Source: Shewanella sp. OMA3-2 (GTDB lineage: Bacteria > Pseudomonadota > Gammaproteobacteria > Enterobacterales > Shewanellaceae). From it: a stretch of DNA of 64,000 bases. Position numbers and translations under genes: made by a program. Location of the stretch: assembly GCF_021513195.1 (NCBI RefSeq), contig NZ_CP090974.1, forward strand, positions 880,001 to 944,000, read 5' to 3'. Each line of letters begins with the position of its first letter. Within the stretch, counting starts at the first letter, position 1. Below the pieces are notes generated by a model that was given only the letters and a program-made list of their open reading frames with translations, had not been told where the DNA came from and made no database searches. This document shows positions 57,768 to 64,000 of this stretch, one piece after another.

Positions 57768-60700
57768 TTAAGGGATCATTTGTCCATCAGGTTTATCAAC
57801 AAATGGGTCTATTCCCTGTCCATTAGGCGCCGGTGTTGGGTTGGTATCAACAATTAGTGCACCATCCTTGAGTAACCCATTAATAATAACGCCTTCTACT
57901 GAACTGCCATAAATGCCAGCTAAGTCAACACCATCAAGTGTAATCGTTTGTTCGAAAACACCATCGCCGTCGGCATCGATTTCTATAATACTTGAGCCTT
58001 TAGCGTTGTAGCTAAAGTTAAGTAAATTCTCAAGATTGTTATATTCCTCATTGATGAGTAAGTCTCTTAGGTCAATCTTATCTTCCAGGCGGTTAAAGTC
58101 GGTAATAATATCATTACCAAACTCACCTTTTTGCCAGACGAAAGTATCATTGCCGCTATCGCCGCGTAATACGTCATCGCCTAAGCCACCGATTAGTGTG
58201 TCATTACCTGCACCACCTCGCAGACCATCATTATGACTACCACCATCTATATGGTCATTGCCTGTATGGCCATAAAGGATATCTGAACCAGATTGGCCAT
58301 AGATATAATCGTTACCGCTACCACTATTTACCACGTCAGCTTTTTGTGATGCAACATCATTGGCTAGTAATAAACCATCAAGATCTATCATGCTATCGGC
58401 CCCTGATAGGGTACCTGTCATAATATGATGATTTGCAATAGTACTAAGGTTTAATTCTAACTCATCATCTGATTTATACCCAAAGGCGCCAGTTTCACCA
58501 GCGTAGATAATATCGCCACCACGACCCGTTTCAATATGATCATTACCAGCGCCACTACTGATGACCTGTGAGCTATCTTTACTATAGCTGGTTAAATTAG
58601 CACCTGAAGCTGAAGTAGAATTGTTATTAGAGTCAGTAATTTGCCCTGTTAACCCGCCGCCAAAGTTGACGTTAAGTTGTTTCTGAGTAGTACCATTCTC
58701 GCCATTCAACACGATAAAACTGTCGTTAAGGCTTGTGCCCGTAGTGGTGACCTTAGCCGCATCTTCAACAGGGACGTTTTGAGCATTCACTAAGTTTACA
58801 TTGATAGCCAATGTTGCACTTGAAGTATCACCATCAGCATCCCTAATCGTGTAGGTAAATAAATCTATAGCCCTGGCAGGAATTGATTCTGTAGTACTTG
58901 TTAGCTCGTAGGTATAGGTACCATCATTATTGATGATTAATGTACCATATTGTCCTGTGATTATTGCGCTGACATTACCCGTTACGCCTGTGCTGGTTTG
59001 ATCGCCAGCGGCTACGCCAATCACTAAACTGATATCCGCACCACTAATATCATTATCCATAACGTTCCCTTCCACTGAAGGTAAGTTATAGCCATTGCCT
59101 GCGACCATACGAATCACTAAATCGTAACTGGTAGAAGCATTTTCATCGGTATAAATGGATGAAACCACATTACCATTATTATCTCTAAAGCCGATGACTT
59201 GAATGGTATAGACATCACCTTCATAGTTGAAGGTCACGTTAGTTTGGCCAATAGTTACAATGTCACGTGGATCTGGACCATTATTAGGGGTTTCGTTATG
59301 GCTAAAGTTCAGTTTCAATGTTACTGCTGTAACATTACCAAATGAATCAATTACATTAAATACGACATCCATAGTCGCAGCAGTAATAGAGGAGCCACTG
59401 CTAATTGGGTAGTTATAGTGAGTAAATGTACCTAGTACAATATCTTGGTTTAAGGTCACTTCGCCATTGAGTTCAGCATCATTATCCATAAATCCATAGC
59501 CAGATTGGGCACCATTGGTGGTTCCCCAGCGTACTTGATCTAATGCTGAATCGTTATCTTCACCACCGCTGCCAACATCACCATCGAATCGTCTAACACC
59601 CGTACCACCAGTGACGGTTTTCCATTCCGCTTGCACCCCCCCAATAATAGCAAATGAGTCCTGGATAACGGTCAATGAAACAGTGTCGTTGGTTGCGATA
59701 GATGCATCATCATATACAGTTGCATTCAGGGTAGTACTGGCTTGATCACCATCAATATCAAATGCGGTAATTTGGAATGCATCAGTTAATGAGTCTGAAT
59801 TAGCGCCAGTGTGGTTTTGAGCATTGGTTAACGTATAAGTATATTCCAATACACCATCGTTATACCCCGTAATGGTAAGTTGACCGAACTCCCCAGCAAT
59901 AACAAGTGGCGATGCCGCAGAAGCTGCAATCAATGCCGCTAATGTCAGTGTGTTAAGGGTACCACCGACTTGAATCTCAAGTCTGTCTAAACCATCTTTG
60001 GCACCAATGATCATACTTCCTGAGCTTGCTATATCCGCTGCACTATTTGACCCATTATTGAGCCCCGCTTCATACACAGAAAGAATGTCAGGTGTACTAA
60101 TAGTGACAATATCGTTCACTGGGGTCACTGTGATGGTCAGTGTTGAGGTGTCCGTCGGGCCTGAGCCATCGGTGACGATATAAGTGATCACCGGCACTGC
60201 GCCATTGTAGTTGGCGACCAGGGTAAAGCTGTAGTTACCGTTGGCACTTAAAGTGAAGCTGCCAACACCGGCAATGGTCACAGGCTGCCCTAAGGTAAAG
60301 GTGCCCGTTACGCCGGCAATGCTGAAGCTTTCAATACTGACAGGACCATCAACAGAGCTGGTGCCGGCTAAGACGCTACCAGTGGTGGCGCCGCTGTCTT
60401 CAGCAACTGAAATCACTTCGTTTGCATCAGTGAAGTTATCGTTCACTGGGGTCACTGTGATGGTCAGTGTTGAGGTGTCAGTCGGGCCTGAGCCATCGGT
60501 GACGATATAAGTGATCACCGGCACTGCGCCATTGTAGTTGGCGACCAGGGTAAAGCTGTAGTTACCGTTGGCACTTAAAGTGAAGCTGCCGACACCGGCA
60601 ATGGTCACAGGCTGCCCTAAGGTAAAGGTGCCCGTTACGCCGGCAATGCTGAAGCTTTCAATACTGACAGGACCATCAACAGAGCTGGTGCCGGTTAAGA

Positions 60701-63700
60701 CGCTACCAGTGGTGGCGCCGCTGTCTTCAGCAACTGAAATCACTTCGTTTGCATCAGTGAAATTATCGTTCACTGGGGTCACTGTGATGGTCAGTGTTGA
60801 GGTGTCAGTCGGGCCTGAGCCATCGGTGACGATATAAGTGATCACCGGCACTGCGCCATTGTAGTTGGCGACCAGGGTGAAGCTGTAGTTACCGTTGGCA
60901 CTTAAAGTGAAGCTGCCGACACCGGCAATGGTCACAGGCTGCCCTAAGGTAAAGGTGCCCGTTACGCCGGCAATGCTGAAGCTTTCAATACTGACAGGGC
61001 CATCAACAGAGCTGGTGCCGGTTAAGACGCTACCAGTGGTGGCGCCGCTGTCTTCAGCAACTGAAATCACTTCGTTTGCATCAGTGAAGTTATCGTTCAC
61101 TGGGGTCACTGTGATGGTCAGTGTTGAGGTGTCAGTCGGGCCTGAGCCATCGGTGACGATATAAGTGATCACCGGCACTGCGCCATTGTAGTTGGCGACC
61201 AGGGTAAAGCTGTAGTTACCGTTGGCACTTAAAGTGAAGCTGCCGACACCGGCAATGGTCACAGGCTGCCCTAAGGTAAAGGTGCCCGTTACGCCGGCAA
61301 TGCTGAAGCTTTCAATACTGACAGGACCATCAACAGAGCTGGTGCCGGTTAAGACGCTACCAGTGGTGGCGCCGCTGTCTTCAGCAACTGAAATCACTTC
61401 GTTTGCATCAGTGAAGTTATCGTTCACTGGGGTCACTGTGATGGTCAGTGTTGAGGTGTCAGTCGGGCCTGAGCCATCGGTGACGATATAAGTGATCACC
61501 GGCACTGCGCCATTGTAGTTGGCGACCGGGGTAAAGCTGTAGTTACCGTTGGCACTTAAAGTGAAGCTGCCGACACCGGCAATGGTCACAGGCTGCCCTA
61601 AGGTAAAGGTGCCCGTTACGCCGGCAATGCTGAAGCTTTCAATACTGACAGGACCATCAACAGAGCTGGTGCCGGTTAAGACGCTACCAGTGGTGGCGCC
61701 GCTGTCTTCAGCAACTGAAATCACTTCGTTTGCATCAGTGAAATTATCGTTCACTGGGGTCACTGTGATGGTCAGTGTTGAGGTGTCAGTCGGGCCTGAG
61801 CCATCGGTGACGATATAAGTGATCACCGGCACTGCGCCATTGTAGTTGGCGACCAGGGTAAAGCTGTAGTTACCGTTGGCACTTAAGGTGAAGCTGCCGA
61901 CACCGGCAATGGTCACAGGCTGCCCTAAGGTAAAGGTGCCCGTTACGCCGGCAATGCTGAAGCTTTCAATACTGACAGGGCCATCAACAGAGCTGGTGCC
62001 GGTTAAGACGCTACCAGTGGTGGCGCCGCTGTCTTCAGCAACTGAAATCACTTCGTTTGCATCAGTGAAGTTATCGTTCACTGGGGTCACTGTGATGGTC
62101 AGTGTTGAGGTGTCAGTCGGGCCTGAGCCATCGGTGACGATATAAGTGATCACCGGCACTGCGCCATTGTAGTTGGCGACCGGGGTAAAGCTGTAGTTAC
62201 CGTTGGCACTTAAGGTGAAGCTGCCGACACCGGCAATGGTCACAGGCTGCCCTAAGGTAAAGGTGCCCGTTACGCCGGCAATGCTGAAGCTTTCAATACT
62301 GACAGGACCATCAACAGAGCTGGTGCCGGCTAAGACGCTACCAGTGGTGGCGCCGCTGTCTTCAGCAACTGAAATCACTTCGTTTGCATCAGTGAAGTTA
62401 TCGTTCACTGGGGTCACTGTGATGGTCAGTGTTGAGGTGTCAGTCGGGCCTGAGCCATCGGTGACGATATAAGTGATCACCGGCACTGCGCCATTGTAGT
62501 TGGCGACCAGGGTAAAGCTGTAGTTACCGTTGGCACTTAAAGTGAAGCTGCCGACACCGGCAATGGTCACAGGCTGCCCTAAGGTAAAGGTGCCCGTTAC
62601 GCCGGCAATGCTGAAGCTTTCAATACTGACAGGACCATCAACAGAGCTGGTGCCGGTTAAGACGCTACCAGTGGTGGCGCCGCTGTCTTCAGCAACTGAA
62701 ATCACTTCGTTTGCATCAGTGAAGTTATCGTTCACTGGGGTCACTGTGATGGTCAGTGTTGAGGTGTCAGTCGGGCCTGAGCCATCGGTGACGATATAAG
62801 TGATCACCGGCACTGCGCCATTGTAGTTGGCGACCAGGGTAAAGCTGTAGTTACCGTTGGCACTTAAGGTGAAGCTGCCGACACCGGCAATGGTCACAGG
62901 CTGCCCTAAGGTAAAGGTGCCCGTTACGCCGGCAATGCTGAAGCTTTCAATACTGACAGGGCCATCAACAGAGCTGGTGCCGGTTAAGACGCTACCAGTG
63001 GTGGCGCCGCTGTCTTCAGCAACTGAAATCACTTCGTTTGCATCAGTGAAGTTATCGTTCACTGGGGTCACTGTGATGGTCAGTGTTGAGGTGTCAGTCG
63101 GGCCTGAGCCATCGGTGACGATATAAGTGATCACCGGCACTGCGCCATTGTAGTTGGCGACCAGGGTAAAGCTGTAGTTACCGTTGGCACTTAAAGTGAA
63201 GCTGCCGACACCGGCAATGGTCACAGGCTGCCCTAAGGTAAAGGTGCCCGTTACGCCGGCAATGCTGAAGCTTTCAATACTGACAGGACCATCAACAGAG
63301 CTGGTGCCGGTTAAGACGCTACCAGTGGTGGCGCCGCTGTCTTCAGCAACTGAAATCACTTCGTTTGCATCAGTGAAATTATCGTTCACTGGGGTCACTG
63401 TGATGGTCAGTGTTGAGGTGTCAGTCGGGCCTGAGCCATCGGTGACGATATAAGTGATCACCGGCACTGCGCCATTGTAGTTGGCGACCAGGGTAAAGCT
63501 GTAGTTACCGTTGGCACTTAAGGTGAAGCTGCCGACACCGGCAATGGTCACAGGCTGCCCTAAGGTAAAGGTGCCCGTTACGCCGGCAATGCTGAAGCTT
63601 TCAATACTGACAGGACCATCGACAGAGCTGGTGCCGGTTAAGACGCTACCAGTGGTGGCGCCGCTGTCTTCAGCAACTGAAATCACTTCGTTTGCATCAG

Positions 63701-64000
63701 TGAAGTTATCGTTCACTGGGGTCACTGTGATGGTCAGTGTTGAGGTGTCAGTCGGGCCTGAGCCATCGGTGACGATATAAGTGATCACCGGCACTGCGCC
63801 ATTGTAGTTGGCGACCAGGGTAAAGCTGTAGTTACCGTTGGCACTTAAGGTGAAGCTGCCGACACCGGCAATGGTCACAGGCTGCCCTAAGGTAAAGGTG
63901 CCCGTTACGCCGGCAATGCTGAAGCTTTCAATACTGACAGGACCATCGACAGAGCTGGTGCCGGTTAAGACGCTACCAGTGGTGGCGCCGCTGTCTTCAG
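57768..64000 (-). CDS. bpfA: Giant RTX biofilm adhesin (BpfA/LapA-like), N-terminus outside window
   Basis: The frame is open to the right edge; about 2077 residues are visible. From the edge come at least twelve nearly identical 109-residue Ig/cadherin-like repeats (VNDNFTDANEVISVAEDSGA ... LTITVTP). Distinct domains follow (YEAGLNNGSNSAADIASSGS; a region with QDSFAIIGGVQAEWKTVTGG; a VCBS-like domain). RTX nonapeptides come next (GSGNDYIYGQSGSDILYGH, GGAGNDTLIGGLGDDVLRG), then a type I secretion target domain (NDTFVWQKGEFGNDIITDFN, LEDKIDLRDLL). It should be exported C-terminus first and retained at the surface by an N-terminal module not seen here, where BpfG would cut. Confidence 0.93.
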   Translation of the reverse strand, partial: EDSGATTGSVLTGTSSVDGPVSIESFSIAGVTGTFTLGQPVTIAGVGSFTLSANGNYSFTLVANYNGAVPVITYIVTDGSGPTDTSTLTITVTPVNDNFTDANEVISVAEDSGATTGSVLTGTSSVDGPVSIESFSIAGVTGTFTLGQPVTIAGVGSFTLSANGNYSFTLVANYNGAVPVITYIVTDGSGPTDTSTLTITVTPVNDNFTDANEVISVAEDSGATTGSVLTGTSSVDGPVSIESFSIAGVTGTFTLGQPVTIAGVGSFTLSANGNYSFTLVANYNGAVPVITYIVTDGSGPTDTSTLTITVTPVNDNFTDANEVISVAEDSGATTGSVLTGTSSVDGPVSIESFSIAGVTGTFTLGQPVTIAGVGSFTLSANGNYSFTLVANYNGAVPVITYIVTDGSGPTDTSTLTITVTPVNDNFTDANEVISVAEDSGATTGSVLTGTSSVDGPVSIESFSIAGVTGTFTLGQPVTIAGVGSFTLSANGNYSFTLVANYNGAVPVITYIVTDGSGPTDTSTLTITVTPVNDNFTDANEVISVAEDSGATTGSVLAGTSSVDGPVSIESFSIAGVTGTFTLGQPVTIAGVGSFTLSANGNYSFTPVANYNGAVPVITYIVTDGSGPTDTSTLTITVTPVNDNFTDANEVISVAEDSGATTGSVLTGTSSVDGPVSIESFSIAGVTGTFTLGQPVTIAGVGSFTLSANGNYSFTLVANYNGAVPVITYIVTDGSGPTDTSTLTITVTPVNDNFTDANEVISVAEDSGATTGSVLTGTSSVDGPVSIESFSIAGVTGTFTLGQPVTIAGVGSFTLSANGNYSFTPVANYNGAVPVITYIVTDGSGPTDTSTLTITVTPVNDNFTDANEVISVAEDSGATTGSVLTGTSSVDGPVSIESFSIAGVTGTFTLGQPVTIAGVGSFTLSANGNYSFTLVANYNGAVPVITYIVTDGSGPTDTSTLTITVTPVNDNFTDANEVISVAEDSGATTGSVLTGTSSVDGPVSIESFSIAGVTGTFTLGQPVTIAGVGSFTLSANGNYSFTLVANYNGAVPVITYIVTDGSGPTDTSTLTITVTPVNDNFTDANEVISVAEDSGATTGSVLTGTSSVDGPVSIESFSIAGVTGTFTLGQPVTIAGVGSFTLSANGNYSFTLVANYNGAVPVITYIVTDGSGPTDTSTLTITVTPVNDNFTDANEVISVAEDSGATTGSVLAGTSSVDGPVSIESFSIAGVTGTFTLGQPVTIAGVGSFTLSANGNYSFTLVANYNGAVPVITYIVTDGSGPTDTSTLTITVTPVNDIVTISTPDILSVYEAGLNNGSNSAADIASSGSMIIGAKDGLDRLEIQVGGTLNTLTLAALIAASAASPLVIAGEFGQLTITGYNDGVLEYTYTLTNAQNHTGANSDSLTDAFQITAFDIDGDQASTTLNATVYDDASIATNDTVSLTVIQDSFAIIGGVQAEWKTVTGGTGVRRFDGDVGSGGEDNDSALDQVRWGTTNGAQSGYGFMDNDAELNGEVTLNQDIVLGTFTHYNYPISSGSSITAATMDVVFNVIDSFGNVTAVTLKLNFSHNETPNNGPDPRDIVTIGQTNVTFNYEGDVYTIQVIGFRDNNGNVVSSIYTDENASTSYDLVIRMVAGNGYNLPSVEGNVMDNDISGADISLVIGVAAGDQTSTGVTGNVSAIITGQYGTLIINNDGTYTYELTSTTESIPARAIDLFTYTIRDADGDTSSATLAINVNLVNAQNVPVEDAAKVTTTGTSLNDSFIVLNGENGTTQKQLNVNFGGGLTGQITDSNNNSTSASGANLTSYSKDSSQVISSGAGNDHIETGRGGDIIYAGETGAFGYKSDDELELNLSTIANHHIMTGTLSGADSMIDLDGLLLANDVASQKADVVNSGSGNDYIYGQSGSDILYGHTGNDHIDGGSHNDGLRGGAGNDTLIGGLGDDVLRGDSGNDTFVWQKGEFGNDIITDFNRLEDKIDLRDLLINEEYNNLENLLNFSYNAKGSSIIEIDADGDGVFEQTITLDGVDLAGIYGSSVEGVIINGLLKDGALIVDTNPTPAPNGQGIDPFVDKPDGQMIP
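60114..64000 (-). repeat. 327-bp tandem repeats of the adhesin, 11 full and 1 partial
   Basis: Exact 327-base period, in frame (109 codons). Units differ by only a few bases: for example Ala for Thr before GTSSVDG near 60368 and 62331, Pro for Leu before VANYNG near 61526 and 62180, and silent changes such as GGGCC or GGACC before ATCAAC. The two units nearest the right edge share a private change (ATCGAC), which suggests a recent duplication. The array continues beyond the window. Confidence 0.97.

Noticed and set aside
60241-63780. Eleven identical 89-codon plus-strand frames, one in each adhesin repeat
   Set aside because: They are antisense shadows of the repetitive minus-strand gene; the 327-base period keeps the same frame open in each unit. 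No ribosome site or recognisable product.
60114-64000. CRISPR-like regular repeats
   Set aside because: The period is 327 bases with no unique spacers, and the array is in frame within a single protein-coding gene.

Overview
The window looks like chromosome of a Shewanella (marine or aquatic gammaproteobacterium). No database search was run. The assignment rests on recognisable gene sets: an RTX adhesin followed by ABC exporter, HlyD, TolC, OmpA, LapG and LapD genes (the Bpf/Lap order of Shewanella), GlyGly-CTERM extracellular nucleases of the ExeM type, a purC protein that would be 367 aa once one lost base is restored, and a uvrA / MFS / ssb / deaD neighbourhood.

Layout. 1-13.7 kb: mostly single housekeeping or envelope genes: a flavin reductase cut by the left edge, an exported M20 peptidase, ppiB, an EcsC-family protein, two exported proteins with FG-GAP or Asp-box repeats, a Cache chemoreceptor, an exported amidohydrolase, ubiK and rep. 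13.8-18.7 kb: a GAF-GAF-GGDEF-EAL protein, four tRNA genes (Arg-CCG, His-GTG, two Pro-TGG) and rimO. 18.9-28 kb: a minus-strand nucleic-acid scavenging block made of a porin, an ExeM-type nuclease, a second secreted nuclease with two lamin-tail domains plus an endonuclease I domain (frame broken twice), and a 5'-nucleotidase lipoprotein. It abuts what looks like the cut-off 3' end of a PepSY membrane-protein gene. 28.5-41.4 kb: purC (one frameshift), a DMT exporter, a LemA pair, deaD, an M28 peptidase, uvrA (two frameshifts), a YajR-like MFS protein and ssb. 41.5-46.4 kb: a plus-strand LPS core cluster (GT9, hldD, GT8-like, GT25, GT9). 46.4-49.3 kb: a periplasmic binding protein, a quinone oxidoreductase and an acidic-tailed protein followed by an 11-bp tandem repeat. 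49.4-64 kb: the biofilm adhesin system on the minus strand, read from the right edge toward lower coordinates.

How the genes work together. The giant adhesin would be exported by the ABC/HlyD/TolC channel and held at the surface until the periplasmic protease BpfG trims it. BpfD, with degenerate GGDEF and EAL domains, would sense c-di-GMP and restrain BpfG. In the nuclease block, extracellular DNA would be cut by two secreted nucleases, products would cross the porin, and the nucleotidase would release phosphate and nucleoside.

Main oddities. Five single-base losses, all at C/G runs around a CC(N)GG core, break three minus-strand genes, two of them housekeeping. This resembles systematic sequence error or mutator slippage more than independent decay. 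The adhesin carries at least twelve nearly identical 327-bp repeats running off the right edge, so its copy number and length are uncertain.
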